A stretch of DNA of 64,000 bases from Treponema sp. (GCA_017938365.1 JAGBBT010000100.1:1-64000); one strand, 5' to 3'. Positions 8,968 through 18,351 are shown, counted from the first letter of the stretch. Notes: a model not told the origin generated them from the sequence alone. Made by a program: numbers and translations.

Positions 8968-9837
8968 CTAGTGTGAAGCCGCAAAGCTTTTTAGACCTTT
9001 GCGAAGTATAAATGTAATTATACAAATTATTGCAATTAAGACAAACGATAATGCATTAATAACAGGACTTACGCCAAATCTAATCATTGAATAAACATAT
9101 AAAGGTAATGTTGTGCTACCAGGTCCACTAACTAAATATGTAATTACATAATCTTCTAGAGACATGGTTATACTCATCATAAAGCCAGAGATAATACCTG
9201 GCAGAATTGCAGGAATGATTACTTTGAAAAGTGTCTGTAATTCGTTTGCTCCCAAATCATGACTTGCTTCTATTATTGAGTAATCAAATTCATCAAGACG
9301 CGCTGTTACCATTAAAAAAACAAATGGCAGACAAAAGGTTGTATGAGCAATAAAAATTGTTACAAGTCCAAGTGACATTTTTATTGCACTGAAAAAAATC
9401 AAAAGGGATAATCCCATTATAACTTCTGGTAAAACCATTGGGAGAAAACTGATGGTTTGAATATATGATTTTCCAAAGAATTTATACCAACTTACTCCAA
9501 TAGAAGCTAATGTTCCCAGAATAGTTGCAACTATAGCTGAGGAAACTGCAACTATCATACTATTTAACAAAGAATTCCATAATGGTTTTGAATCAAAAAT
9601 TAACTTTTGATACCAAATAAACGAAGCTGCAGAAAAAGTTGAATCTTTTGATTCGTTAAAAGAATAAAAAATAATTACCAACAGAGGTAGGAATAAAAAT
9701 ACAATAGTTAAAAATAAGACTATTTTCGAGAAACTAAATAAAGGTTCCTTTTTTTTCCAGTTACGTTTGGCGTGTTTTGCTGGTTCACTAGGCTTTTTTT
9801 TAGGTGTAAATAATTTAAACGGATTATGAAAAATCAT
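8968..9837 (-). CDS. potC: Spermidine/putrescine ABC transporter permease PotC
   Basis: 289 residues. A cytoplasmic basic N-terminus is followed by about six membrane segments. The EAA-type loop that docks on the ATPase is EASHDLGANELQTLFKVIIPAILPG (~190-215). The start overlaps the potB stop by 4 nt (ATGA), so translation is coupled. Confidence 0.93.
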   Translation of the reverse strand: MIFHNPFKLFTPKKKPSEPAKHAKRNWKKKEPLFSFSKIVLFLTIVFLFLPLLVIIFYSFNESKDSTFSAASFIWYQKLIFDSKPLWNSLLNSMIVAVSSAIVATILGTLASIGVSWYKFFGKSYIQTISFLPMVLPEVIMGLSLLIFFSAIKMSLGLVTIFIAHTTFCLPFVFLMVTARLDEFDYSIIEASHDLGANELQTLFKVIIPAILPGIISGFMMSITMSLEDYVITYLVSGPGSTTLPLYVYSMIRFGVSPVINALSFVLIAIICIITFILRKGLKSFAASH

Positions 9838-10859
9838 TTTGCAACTCCAAAATCTTGCACAGAAGCAAAATCATTATTGTTGTTACTTGTTTCTTCTTTT
9901 GTAGAATTTTTCTTTAGTTCTGCATCTTTTTTACCAGAATAAAGCATCCATAATATTCCAAGCATACTTATTAATGTTAGAACCATACTGAATGCTGATG
10001 CAAGAGGCCAGTTTCGAACTTTCTGAACTTGATCTACAATAATATTTCCAAGCATATAACTATCTTTTCCACCAACCATATTTGGTACTGTGTAGTTTCC
10101 GAAAATTGGTATAAATGTAAATATTAAGGCACTTATGATTCCACTTTTTATTCCTGGAAGTAAAATCTTATACATCGATTGTATTTTTGTAGCTCCTAAG
10201 TCGCGACTAGCTTCTAAAAGACTAAAATCAAATCTATCTACTGCTGTAAAAATTGGTAAAATTGCATATGGAAGATACATATATATGCTTACGAGAATAA
10301 CAGCACTTTGGGTGTACATAAATTTAACAGGCTTAAAGACTGCTTCTGGATTCCCAATCATAGTATTAAAGGTTTCAAAGCATAATTTCAAAAACATATT
10401 AAGAATGCCGTTATCTCCAAGTATATTAATCCATGCAAAAATTCTTATAAGTGAATTTGTAAGAAAAGGGATAATCACAAGAATCAACAAAAAAGTTTGA
10501 TGTTTACTTCTTGCAATTGCATAACCACAAGGAATTGCAACTATAATTGTAATTATGGTAGAAACAATTGTTATCCAAAGAGTTCTTAAAAATATAAGAC
10601 CATAGGCAGGTGATAGCATTTGTTTGTAAGCCTTTAAAGAAAACTCAGCAACAACACTTCCATAAACATCTCTTTTCATGAATGAGTAACAGACAATAAT
10701 GAATAAAGGAACTATAAAAAATAGAGAAAACCATAATCCCATTGGCCACGCATAAAAAGGACCTGAATTTACCTTTTTGTATTTTGATTCATAGGCTTTA
10801 GATGCAAGTTTTAACTGCCAACTTTTAGTTTTATTTTTTTCAGTTTTCGTCTTATCCAT
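9834..10859 (-). CDS. potB: Spermidine/putrescine ABC transporter permease PotB
   Basis: 341 residues with about six membrane segments. The EAA loop reads EASRDLGATKIQSMYKILLPG. There is a GGGA site before the ATG. The hydrophilic tail (KKNSTKEETSNNNNDF) is longer than in E. coli PotB. Second gene of potABCD. Confidence 0.92.
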   Translation of the reverse strand: MDKTKTEKNKTKSWQLKLASKAYESKYKKVNSGPFYAWPMGLWFSLFFIVPLFIIVCYSFMKRDVYGSVVAEFSLKAYKQMLSPAYGLIFLRTLWITIVSTIITIIVAIPCGYAIARSKHQTFLLILVIIPFLTNSLIRIFAWINILGDNGILNMFLKLCFETFNTMIGNPEAVFKPVKFMYTQSAVILVSIYMYLPYAILPIFTAVDRFDFSLLEASRDLGATKIQSMYKILLPGIKSGIISALIFTFIPIFGNYTVPNMVGGKDSYMLGNIIVDQVQKVRNWPLASAFSMVLTLISMLGILWMLYSGKKDAELKKNSTKEETSNNNNDFASVQDFGVAK

Positions 10860-10893
10860 AAAAATCCCTGAGTCGCTTTTCTAACAACAAATT

Positions 10894-12081
10894 TTATTTA
10901 TTAATATCTTCTACGATATATCCGTCTTCTGCAGCCCAAGATACATAAACACTGTCTTTCCATTGGATTTCAGGACCGTCATCAAGATAATTTGTATGCT
11001 GCTTAAATACTTTTATTATTGTTCCGTTTTCAAGTTTAACATAAAATTTTGATTGAAATCCTGTGTAAATTGGTTCTTCAACAATACCTTTAAACACATT
11101 TATATCTTTACGACCATGAACATCAGGTTCTTCTCGTGTAATTCGAATTTTTTCTGGACGAATTGTGAAAGATACTTTTTGTCCTTCGTTTGTATGTTCA
11201 TAATCTGTTACTAATATGTTCTTGTCTTCCTCTTTTGTTGCTTGTGTGTCGCCTTTTAATTGGGCTTGAATTCCAAGTGCTGGAGTGTTCAAAGTTACCA
11301 TGTATTCTTCACCAGTCTTTCCTTCAAATTGATCGCACTTTACAACTGTAGATTCGAATAAGTTTGTTTCACCTATAAATTGTGCTACAAATTGAGTTGC
11401 AGGGCTTTCGTAGATTTCAAAAGGAGTTCCAACTTGTAAAACATGACCATTATTCATAACGGCAATTCTGTCTGAAACTGCCAAAGCTTCGCTCTGATCA
11501 TGAGTAACATAAATAAAAGTAATTCCGATTTTGTCATGAAGTTTATCTAATTCAACTAACAAATTGGAACGCAATTTTGCATCTAATGCAGAAAGTGGTT
11601 CGTCAAGCAAGAGTACCTTTGGTTCGTTTATAAGTGCTCTAGCAATAGCGACTCTCTGTCTTTGACCTCCAGAAAGTTGATTAGGCTTTTTATGCATATG
11701 TTTTTCAAGTTGAACAAGGGATAAATATTTCTTTACTTGTTCATCAATTTTTTGTTTATCTACTTTTCTTAATCGTAAAGGAAATGCAACATTCTCATAA
11801 ACTGTCATATGAGGAAATAAAGCATAACTCTGAAAAACTGTATTTGAATGACGTTTGTTTGGGGGTAGTCCAATTACATTTTTTTCATCAAAAAGAACGG
11901 CTCCGTCATCAGGAAATTCAAAACCTGCAATAATACGGAGTAATGTGGTTTTGCCACAGCCTGATGGACCTAAAAGGGAAAAAAATTCTCCCTGCTTGAT
12001 AGTAAAATTAATGTCGTCAAGAGCGTGAAAATCTCCAAAATGTTTTGACACATGATCAATTGTTACTTGGCTTCCGTTCAA
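10894..12081 (-). CDS. potA: Spermidine/putrescine ABC transporter ATPase PotA
   Basis: 395 residues. Walker A GPSGCGKTT (38-46), signature LSGGQRQRVA, Walker B LLLDEP and the switch histidine VTHDQSEA are present, followed by a TOBE-type C-terminal domain. That domain carries an extra hydrophilic stretch (~245-300) that makes the protein longer than usual. It appears to start with TTG: AGAGG lies 9 nt upstream and no ATG is better placed. First gene of the operon. Confidence 0.93.
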   Translation of the reverse strand: MNGSQVTIDHVSKHFGDFHALDDINFTIKQGEFFSLLGPSGCGKTTLLRIIAGFEFPDDGAVLFDEKNVIGLPPNKRHSNTVFQSYALFPHMTVYENVAFPLRLRKVDKQKIDEQVKKYLSLVQLEKHMHKKPNQLSGGQRQRVAIARALINEPKVLLLDEPLSALDAKLRSNLLVELDKLHDKIGITFIYVTHDQSEALAVSDRIAVMNNGHVLQVGTPFEIYESPATQFVAQFIGETNLFESTVVKCDQFEGKTGEEYMVTLNTPALGIQAQLKGDTQATKEEDKNILVTDYEHTNEGQKVSFTIRPEKIRITREEPDVHGRKDINVFKGIVEEPIYTGFQSKFYVKLENGTIIKVFKQHTNYLDDGPEIQWKDSVYVSWAAEDGYIVEDINK

Positions 12082-12188
12082 TGTAAATTACCTCTTTGTG
12101 TTGCAAACCTATAATAAAACTAAAATGCGTTTAATAGGCGAAATTGTCAATAACTTTCAAGACTTTTTTCTAAAATAATAATAATTTT

Positions 12189-12527
12189 TTAGATTATAAT
12201 ATGATTAAGAAACATATAAAGGATTGTTCCACCAAAAATACTGAGCATACTATTATTTTTCCATAGGTGCATTACTGTTGTAAATAATATTCCTGCTACA
12301 GTTGGAATTCCCCATGGAGAGCTTGTAAAAGTAGAATATTTTGCATCACTTAGACAGTAGATTATTAAAACACCTATAACCATTGGCGGGATGTATTTTT
12401 CTATGAATTCAAGAATCTTTGGTGGCTTTTTTTTGCTGAATAAGATAAAAGGAAATGCTCTTAACAAGAACATAAGAACTGCCGTAGAAAAAATTGCAAT
12501 AAAAGCTTGTAATATTGAAAGTTTCAT
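12189..12527 (-). CDS. azlD: AzlD-family branched-chain amino acid exporter, small subunit
   Basis: 112 residues and four hydrophobic segments, the size and layout of AzlD. The partner azlC ends 23 bp upstream. The pair exports branched-chain amino acids (and azaleucine) in studied bacteria. The family call rests on LLRAFPFILF, KYIPPMVIGVLIIYC and the azlC neighbour. Confidence 0.88.
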   Translation of the reverse strand: MKLSILQAFIAIFSTAVLMFLLRAFPFILFSKKKPPKILEFIEKYIPPMVIGVLIIYCLSDAKYSTFTSSPWGIPTVAGILFTTVMHLWKNNSMLSIFGGTILYMFLNHIII

Positions 12528-12550
12528 TTTACTTTATCCTTGTTTATTAC

Positions 12551-13288
12551 TTATTTTTTTGATTCTGAATTGTTATTAAGAGAATCTTTATTTTTACCAA
12601 AAATTCCTCTTACAAAAAGAAGAACTGCAATTCCTAACGATAAAGCAACAATAAGAATGTGTTGTGCTGGAAGGATATTAAATTTTGATAAAATAATTGC
12701 AACAAGACAAATTATAATTCCACAAAGTGAAGGGAATATATCTTTGCTAGATTTTATTTGATTAATCATTAAAACAACAAATAAGGAATTAAGGGCAAAT
12801 TCTACTCCGTCAAAACTAAATGGAATCCAAGTTCCAATTAAGGCTCCAATAAGACTTCCTAAAACCCAATAAGACCAATCTAGTGCAGCTACTGTACTGA
12901 AGAATTTTTCTTTGTCGGCATCTTCAGGAGCTTCTGTTGTTGAGAGAATTGCATATGTTTCATCTGTTAAGGCAAATATAAGAAATAGTTTCCATTTTCC
13001 AATTCCTTTGAATTTGTTTAGAAGCGATAATCCGTATACAATGTGTCTGATTCCCACAAAAAACTGGGTTATCAAAAAAGTTGTGAGAGATGTTCCCGCA
13101 GCCATTAAACTTACTGCAATATATTGTCCTGTCCCAGAAAAGATTGTAAGACTCATTACTAAAGCCATCCACCAAGGATAACCTGCGTTTACAACCATTA
13201 GTCCAAAAGGAATTCCAATTGAAATGTAACCAAAAAAAATTGGTAAAGTAAGGTTCAGGGATTTTAGGAGAATTTTATTATTGTACAT
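12551..13288 (-). CDS. azlC: AzlC-family branched-chain amino acid exporter, large subunit
   Basis: 245 residues, integral membrane. AzlC motifs seen include IGIPFGLMVVNAGYPWW, SGTGQYIAVSLMAAG and FVGIRHIVYGLSL. The family exports branched-chain amino acids together with AzlD. The short C-terminal tail is charged. No Shine-Dalgarno sequence is obvious. Confidence 0.9.
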   Translation of the reverse strand: MYNNKILLKSLNLTLPIFFGYISIGIPFGLMVVNAGYPWWMALVMSLTIFSGTGQYIAVSLMAAGTSLTTFLITQFFVGIRHIVYGLSLLNKFKGIGKWKLFLIFALTDETYAILSTTEAPEDADKEKFFSTVAALDWSYWVLGSLIGALIGTWIPFSFDGVEFALNSLFVVLMINQIKSSKDIFPSLCGIIICLVAIILSKFNILPAQHILIVALSLGIAVLLFVRGIFGKNKDSLNNNSESKK

Positions 13289-13464
13289 GATAAGCGAAAG
13301 TGTATCATTTTAAAAAAAAAGTTAAAAGCATATACGCTAATATATTTTTTTTGATTGAAAAAAAAATTGTAATGTGAGATGATTTTACAAGGGAATGACA
13401 ATAAAGTGTCCTGTTATTTTATATGGTACTTGAATTATGAGTACCCTTTGATTGGAGTATAAAG

Positions 13465-13704
13465 ATGACTGTAATAATCATTGGTATAATTCTTATTGCA
13501 TTTTGTGTAGTAGCTTGCATGCCAGAAATTCTTGGTTGGGGTCCTGAAATTATTTCTTTCTTGAAAGGTGCCTCTCCTGTTTTTGCGGCATTTGTAGGAC
13601 TAATTGCTATCTTCATAGGTATCGCAGACTTAAAAGACAAAAAGGAAGCGAAAAAAGAGGAAGCTGAAGCAAAGAAAAATGCTGAAGAATCAGTTACAAA
13701 GTAA
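13465..13704 (+). CDS. Small two-helix membrane protein, unknown
   Basis: 79 residues: two hydrophobic segments (~2-20 and ~38-55), then a highly charged Lys/Glu/Ala tail that looks helical (KKEAKKEEAEAKKNAEE). A good GGAG site is 7 nt before the ATG. The upstream leader contains a 6-bp stem (13425-13430 with 13440-13445). The sequence before the ribosomal operon is its only context. I do not recognise a family. Confidence 0.7.
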   Translation: MTVIIIGIILIAFCVVACMPEILGWGPEIISFLKGASPVFAAFVGLIAIFIGIADLKDKKEAKKEEAEAKKNAEESVTK

Positions 13705-13733
13705 ATTTTAAAGGGAATTTGATATTAAATTCA

Positions 13734-13762
13734 TTGACCATAAGGTGTAAAAATTATAATAT
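13734..13762 (+). promoter_or_regulatory. rplM-rpsI promoter
   Basis: TTGACC at 13734-13739 with a -10 region at 13755-13762. TAATAT gives 17-nt spacing and TATAAT gives 15 nt. It lies about 110 nt before rplM, leaving room for a structured leader. Confidence 0.6.
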
Positions 13763-13772
13763 GTTAGTCCCC

Positions 13773-13819
13773 GTATATGCGCAGATAAATGCTTCGATGT
13801 CTGCGGTTATGTATTTTTT
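13773..13819 (+). promoter_or_regulatory. Candidate structured leader of the L13-S9 operon
   Basis: A two-part stem: 13773-13778 with 13809-13814 (two G-U pairs), and perfect CGCAGA (13780-13785) with TCTGCG (13800-13805). A run of six T follows. It has the shape of a weak attenuator or a ribosomal-protein autoregulatory site. I could not match it to a named leader family. Confidence 0.4.
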
Positions 13820-13872
13820 GAAGATGCAAACAGAAAATGCGTAAAGACTTTTTAATGTAAAGGTATATACAA

Positions 13873-14301
13873 ATGAAAACTTTATTCGTTAAAGATTACG
13901 AACAGAAACGTGACTGGTACATCATTGATGCTGCTGGTAAACCTCTTGGACGTGTTGCTGCAAAAGCAGCTTCAGTTCTCCGTGGAAAGCACAAGGCTTC
14001 TTACACACCAAACCAGAACATGGGTGGCTTTGTTGTTATTATTAATGCAGACAAAGTTATCGTAACTGGTAACAAAACAGACGATATGCTTTATCGCCAT
14101 TATACAGGTTATGTTCGTGGGTTGCGTGAATATTCATTCGCAAAACTTATTGAAAAGAAACCTACAGAACCACTTTTACGTACAATTAGTGGTATGTTAC
14201 CAAATGGACGTCTTGGCCGTCGGCTCATGGACAATCTTAGAGTTTATGCAGGTTCTGAATATCCACAGACAGCTCAGAATCCTCAGCCTTTGGAAGTATA
14301 A
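13873..14301 (+). CDS. rplM: 50S ribosomal protein L13
   Basis: 142 residues, full length. L13 motifs include DWYIIDAAGKPLGRVA, GKHKASYTPNQNMGG, YRHTGY-type and MLPNGRLGRRLMDNLRVY. It is an early assembly protein of the 50S subunit. rpsI follows 13 bp later in the classic L13-S9 operon. Its codon use is richer in C-ending codons than its neighbours, as expected for a highly expressed gene. Confidence 0.97.
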   Translation: MKTLFVKDYEQKRDWYIIDAAGKPLGRVAAKAASVLRGKHKASYTPNQNMGGFVVIINADKVIVTGNKTDDMLYRHYTGYVRGLREYSFAKLIEKKPTEPLLRTISGMLPNGRLGRRLMDNLRVYAGSEYPQTAQNPQPLEV

Positions 14302-14314
14302 TTAGGAGTCTATG

Positions 14315-14707
14315 ATGGTAAAGAATATTGCTATTGGTACAGGAAGAAGAAAGACATCTACAGCTCGTGTTTTCTTACGCGATGGTAGTGGTAAAATTGT
14401 TGTAAATGGAAAGGATGTTACTGAATATTTTAATTCAGAAGAACAGGTTCGCATTGTTCATCAGCCTCTTTTAGTTACAAATAATGAGAATAAATTTGAT
14501 ATTCTTATTAATGTAACTGGTGGTGGATTAAAAGGACAGGCTTCAGCTTGTTTACATGGTCTTTCGAGAGCATTGCTTCAAGTAGATCCTGATTGTCATG
14601 CATCTCTTAAAGCTAACGGATTCCTTACTCGTGATAGCCGTATGGTTGAACGTAAGAAGTTCGGTCAGCGTGGTGCTCGTCGTAGATTCCAGTTCAGTAA
14701 ACGTTAG
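14315..14707 (+). CDS. rpsI: 30S ribosomal protein S9
   Basis: 130 residues with the S9 signatures [21 protein letters not shown] and the basic C-terminal tail ending FQFSKR that reaches the ribosomal P site. The second of two adjacent ATGs is preferred, because AGGAG is 6 nt before it and only 3 nt before the first. Confidence 0.96.
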   Translation: MVKNIAIGTGRRKTSTARVFLRDGSGKIVVNGKDVTEYFNSEEQVRIVHQPLLVTNNENKFDILINVTGGGLKGQASACLHGLSRALLQVDPDCHASLKANGFLTRDSRMVERKKFGQRGARRRFQFSKR

Positions 14708-14774
14708 TCTATATTTTTTAGATTTAATATGTCAGTACATTTTATTGGCATGTTTATTGTTAATTAAGATTTTA

Positions 14775-15377
14775 ATGACGATAATTGATTTAAAAGTAGC
14801 TTCATCTGATGTATTAGAAATAACTACGGAAGATGAGGCTGTTTTTTTTGTAAGAGTTACATATCTTTCAGTTTTAACAAAAGAGAACTTAATTTCTGGA
14901 AGATTATTATCTGAAGAAGAAAAAGCTGATATCGAATTTGCTGCAACTTCATATTCAGCAGAAAAAAAGGCTTGTGAATATTTAGCACGGGCTGAACAGT
15001 GTAGGTATAAGCTAACACAAAAGCTTTTGTGTAAAAAATATACTTTAGATTCGATAAATGTAGCATTGGATTTTTTAGAAAGTAAGAACTTATTAAGTGA
15101 TAGAAGATATTCGTATTTGTGGTTAAGAAGTCGAGTTTCTTCAAAAGCAGAAGGTCGATTAAGATTAAAAGCAGAGTTGATTGCAAGAGGAATAAAGTCT
15201 TCTATTGCAGACTCTGTTTTAAATGATTTTTTTGAAGAATATTCTGAAGAAGAGTTGTGTAAAAGAGCATTACAGAAAGTTTTATCAAAAGGATTAAGTG
15301 ATGATAAAATTCAGGATACTCTTTTTAGGCTTGGGTTCAGTTATAAAATAATAGCAAAAATAAAAGATAATATTTGA
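14775..15377 (+). CDS. recX: RecX-family regulator of RecA
   Basis: 200 residues from the ATG at 14775; the open frame continues upstream antiparallel to sense within rpsI and is not used. Three-helix repeats typical of RecX are visible (ACEYLARAEQCRYKLTQKL, ALDFLESKNLLSDRRYSYLWLRSR, GRLRLKAELIARGI). RecX binds the RecA filament and limits it. recA is not in the window. It follows rpsI by 67 bp. Confidence 0.85.
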   Translation: MTIIDLKVASSDVLEITTEDEAVFFVRVTYLSVLTKENLISGRLLSEEEKADIEFAATSYSAEKKACEYLARAEQCRYKLTQKLLCKKYTLDSINVALDFLESKNLLSDRRYSYLWLRSRVSSKAEGRLRLKAELIARGIKSSIADSVLNDFFEEYSEEELCKRALQKVLSKGLSDDKIQDTLFRLGFSYKIIAKIKDNI

Positions 15378-15453
15378 AATTAGTAAATATCAAATTGATT
15401 AAAATTGCTTTATCAAATAATTTATAGTTAGTAAAAAAAGTAAGGAACATAAG

Positions 15454-16047
15454 ATGATAAATAATACAGAAAAGCCTTCTGTTTTTTCCGCATTAGAAGT
15501 TGCTAATGTTTGTGGAGTTGTAAATCAAACAGCAATAAATTGGATTCGTGGTGGGCATTTAAAGGCTTATAAAACACCAGGTGGGCAATATAGAGTTTAT
15601 CCAGAGGATTTGGTTGATTTTTTGAAAAAAAGGAACATGAGAGTTTCGGAAGAATTGTTAAGCAAATGTTTTTCTGTAAAAAATAAAAATAATAAGCTTC
15701 TTATCGTTGATGATGACAAGGGATTAAATACAGTTATTGCAACATATATCAAGAAAAAATACGAAGAATTGGAAATTTTCCAGGCTTTTGATGGATTTGA
15801 AGCAGGAGTTTTAATGACAAAAGAAACTCCAAATTCATTGATTTTAGATCTTGATTTGCCTGGTGTTGATGGATTTAGTTTGTGCAAACGCATAAATGAA
15901 AATCAATATTTTGGAAATCCTAATGTTATTGTAATTACAGCCTTGGAAGATTCTGATGTAGAAAAAAAAGTAAAAGAATTAGGTGTAAAGCATTTTTTTA
16001 AAAAGCCTTTGAATTTGTTGGAAATTACAAAGGCTCTTGATGAATAA
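15454..16047 (+). CDS. Response regulator with N-terminal excisionase/MerR-like DNA-binding domain
   Basis: 197 residues. Residues ~10-62 form a MerR/excisionase-type helix-turn-helix (SALEVANVCGVVNQTAINWI, GGQYRVYPEDLVDFL). Residues ~80-197 form a receiver with acidic pair Asp86-87, phospho-acceptor Asp132 (LILDLDLPG), a switch Thr (VITA) and Lys in FKKP. The order is reversed from common regulators. No histidine kinase is adjacent. AAGGAA precedes the ATG. Its stop directly abuts the stop of convergent sppA. Confidence 0.88.
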   Translation: MINNTEKPSVFSALEVANVCGVVNQTAINWIRGGHLKAYKTPGGQYRVYPEDLVDFLKKRNMRVSEELLSKCFSVKNKNNKLLIVDDDKGLNTVIATYIKKKYEELEIFQAFDGFEAGVLMTKETPNSLILDLDLPGVDGFSLCKRINENQYFGNPNVIVITALEDSDVEKKVKELGVKHFFKKPLNLLEITKALDE

Positions 16048-17010
16048 TTATTTTGTTGAGTATAAATATAAAGGCATTGAGACATCTTTTGCGAATATGT
16101 CTTGAGGTGAAGTTATAAGTGTTGATACACCATTTATTAAAGAAATTAAAGAGTCTTTTTCTTTATATTTGTATTCTTTGTAGATAATTTTTTTATTTTC
16201 TTCTGATGTAATAATTTTTACTTTTGCTTCTTCCCAGCTACAAATCTCATCAATGAGTTTGTTATTTAATGCTTGATTTGCTGTGTATATTCTTCCGTCT
16301 GCAAGTATAAGAACGTCTTCAATTTTTAGATTTCTTCCTTTTGCGACAATATTTACGAATTGGTTGTAACATTCGTTTGCAATTTCTTGCATTATATTGG
16401 ACTGTTCTTCTGTAACAGGTGAATTGAAATTAAACATATTTTTGTTTTTTCCAGCTGTTATTGTTGTTGATTTTATACCAATCTTTTTTAAAAGTTCCGT
16501 AATATCAAAACTATTTCCAGAGATAACACCAATTGAACCTGTTAATGTGTTTCTGTTTGCAAATATTTTATCTGAAGCACAGGCGATGTAGTATCCTCCG
16601 CTAGCGGCTAATGGACCAAAATAAGAAAAAACTTTTTTACCAGTTTTTTTATAGTCTTCAAGAGCAAGGTAAACTTCATCTGCTTGATATACACCTCCAC
16701 CTGGAGAATTAATATATAAAAGAATTCCGTAATTTTTAGAATCAGTTTTTAGTGAGTTTATAACATTTAAAATCCATTTTTGATTATAAGTGTTACTAGA
16801 TTCTGATATAACACCTGTTATATGAATAATTCCTATATAATGTTTATTGGAATTTTTTAGTTGGCTTATTTTTGAAAATTTTGTTTCGTTATAGTCTTCA
16901 ATTTTGATATTTTTATTTGAAAAAAGTAAATTGTATGTGCCAATAATTATTGATAATGTAATAATTATTGTAAAAATAAATAAGCCTTTTTTTGTTGATG
17001 TGTCTTTCAT
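16048..17010 (-). CDS. sppA: Signal peptide peptidase SppA (S49 family)
   Basis: 320 residues. One N-terminal transmembrane anchor (~9-30) is followed by a single S49 domain of the short bacterial type. Nucleophile Ser137 is in AASGGYYIACASD, and the general-base Lys188 or Lys190 is in TAGKNKNM. NSPGGG and TGSIGVISG are also present. It degrades cleaved signal peptides in the membrane. GAGG precedes the ATG; third gene of CYTH-DUF975-sppA. Confidence 0.93.
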   Translation of the reverse strand: MKDTSTKKGLFIFTIIITLSIIIGTYNLLFSNKNIKIEDYNETKFSKISQLKNSNKHYIGIIHITGVISESSNTYNQKWILNVINSLKTDSKNYGILLYINSPGGGVYQADEVYLALEDYKKTGKKVFSYFGPLAASGGYYIACASDKIFANRNTLTGSIGVISGNSFDITELLKKIGIKSTTITAGKNKNMFNFNSPVTEEQSNIMQEIANECYNQFVNIVAKGRNLKIEDVLILADGRIYTANQALNNKLIDEICSWEEAKVKIITSEENKKIIYKEYKYKEKDSLISLINGVSTLITSPQDIFAKDVSMPLYLYSTK

Positions 17011-17024
17011 TTTTTTCCTCGTTA

Positions 17025-17744
17025 TTAATTAGATTGAAAATCTTCTATGGATAGTTTTCCAGTTTTGAGAGCAATATTTTTTAAATCAGTATAAGCATTT
17101 GTAAAGGACATCATTCCATAAGGGAGAACCCAAATATTAAGTATTCCGAAGGTTAAGCATGACAAAAACAGCCAACCAATAAAACTTAAAGACATTACAA
17201 ATAAATCTGCTTTGTAGCCTTTTGTAATTATTTTGCTGATTCTCATTGCTTTTAAAACTCCTATTTTATTATTTTCTGCTAGGATAAAAAACATTTGAGA
17301 GTAAGCATAAAGTTTTACAATTCCAGGAATAATAAATAAAAGACTCCATATCATTATCCATAAAGAAAACCAAAAAATTCCTAGAACACCTTTTAACCAA
17401 TAGGAAAAGCCTCTTAAAAATTCTGCAAAAGGAACTACTTTTAAAGTTTTTTGTAAAAGAATAAAAATTCTACAGTACGCAATGGCTAATATTCCTGTAA
17501 TTGCAGTGATTAACAAAGATATAACATTGTAGCTTTTTGAAGTTTGATAATATATGTTTGTGTCATAATTTATTAATTCCACATTGTCTATAGATGAGTT
17601 TAACTGGCGGAAAGAATTTTCCATTGGCTCAAGATTTAATATTGTTAAAACAAATGTCACAATTAATGTTGCAAGAATTGGAGTAATCATTCTTCCTTTT
17701 AATTGTCTTTTTGCTAGCTGTTTGTAAGATCGTCTGTCAAACAT
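17025..17744 (-). CDS. DUF975-family integral membrane protein
   Basis: 239 residues with about five membrane segments. The N-terminus MFDRRSYKQLAKRQLKGRM and the segment FILAENNKIGVLKAMRISK match the DUF975 family of unknown function. An AGAGG site lies inside the end of the upstream CYTH gene, so translation is coupled. sppA starts 14 bp downstream. Confidence 0.8.
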   Translation of the reverse strand: MFDRRSYKQLAKRQLKGRMITPILATLIVTFVLTILNLEPMENSFRQLNSSIDNVELINYDTNIYYQTSKSYNVISLLITAITGILAIAYCRIFILLQKTLKVVPFAEFLRGFSYWLKGVLGIFWFSLWIMIWSLLFIIPGIVKLYAYSQMFFILAENNKIGVLKAMRISKIITKGYKADLFVMSLSFIGWLFLSCLTFGILNIWVLPYGMMSFTNAYTDLKNIALKTGKLSIEDFQSN

Positions 17745-17747
17745 AAT

Positions 17748-18338
17748 TTAACCTCTTTTTTGTTTTAATAGTTCTGAATAGTATCTTTTTTCAATCATAT
17801 CTTCAGAAATATTACATTTTTTTAATAAAGATATTAATTTTTCTTTTATAACAGAAATTTGATCATCTTTGTTTGTTTTTGACATGATTTCAATTTCTAA
17901 AAAATCTCCCAAAGGTGGAACAGTGCAAAGTTCAAATAGTGCTCCATCATATTGCCAAGAAAGAACTTTTTTCTTTTTTGATAGTGTTAATGTAAATCCA
18001 CTGTCTTGTAAAAATTCTTCAAAAGGTTTTGAGTCCGAAAGTAAGCATTCTTTTTCATCATTTACTTCAAGATGAGTTCCTTCTGCTTCTGATAGTTTTT
18101 TTCTTTTATATGTAAATAAAACAGTTTTTTGGCAAGAAATATTTATTTTAGAATCAACCTCGGTAGAAACAAAAGGTGTTTCTTTTCGGATACGGACACT
18201 TATTTCTTTTCCATTGTGGATAGAACTGTAGTAATTATCTTCTTTTTCGATAGCACCTGTATAGGTCGCAAATTTATTAATTCTTTTTATTACTTCAGCA
18301 CGATTTTTTACAATTGCTTTTAATTCGATTTCATACAT
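17748..18338 (-). CDS. CYTH-domain triphosphate-binding protein (class IV adenylate cyclase-like)
   Basis: 196 residues. The CYTH signature ExExK is at residues 3-7 (EIELK). Charged beta-strands of the triphosphate tunnel follow (SVRIRKE, TYKRKK, THLEVNDEKE, FLEIEI). Members are adenylate cyclases, thiamine triphosphatases or inorganic triphosphatases; sequence alone does not tell which. It lacks a ribosome-binding site and TATAAT ends 7 nt before ATG. Confidence 0.85.
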   Translation of the reverse strand: MYEIELKAIVKNRAEVIKRINKFATYTGAIEKEDNYYSSIHNGKEISVRIRKETPFVSTEVDSKINISCQKTVLFTYKRKKLSEAEGTHLEVNDEKECLLSDSKPFEEFLQDSGFTLTLSKKKKVLSWQYDGALFELCTVPPLGDFLEIEIMSKTNKDDQISVIKEKLISLLKKCNISEDMIEKRYYSELLKQKRG

Positions 18339-18345
18339 ATCTTAT

Positions 18346-18351
18346 ATTATA
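18346..18351 (-). promoter_or_regulatory. -10 element of the CYTH-DUF975-sppA operon
   Basis: TATAAT on the minus strand, 7 nt before the ATG of the CYTH gene; the -35 is weak. It fits the leaderless pattern seen elsewhere in the window. Confidence 0.45.

Noticed and set aside
12170-12192. Terminator after azlD
   Set aside because: A 6-bp AT stem without a T-run on the minus strand; too weak.
14598-14774. Longer N-terminus of recX
   Set aside because: The extra frame lies mostly inside rpsI in another frame; the RecX-like part starts at 14775.
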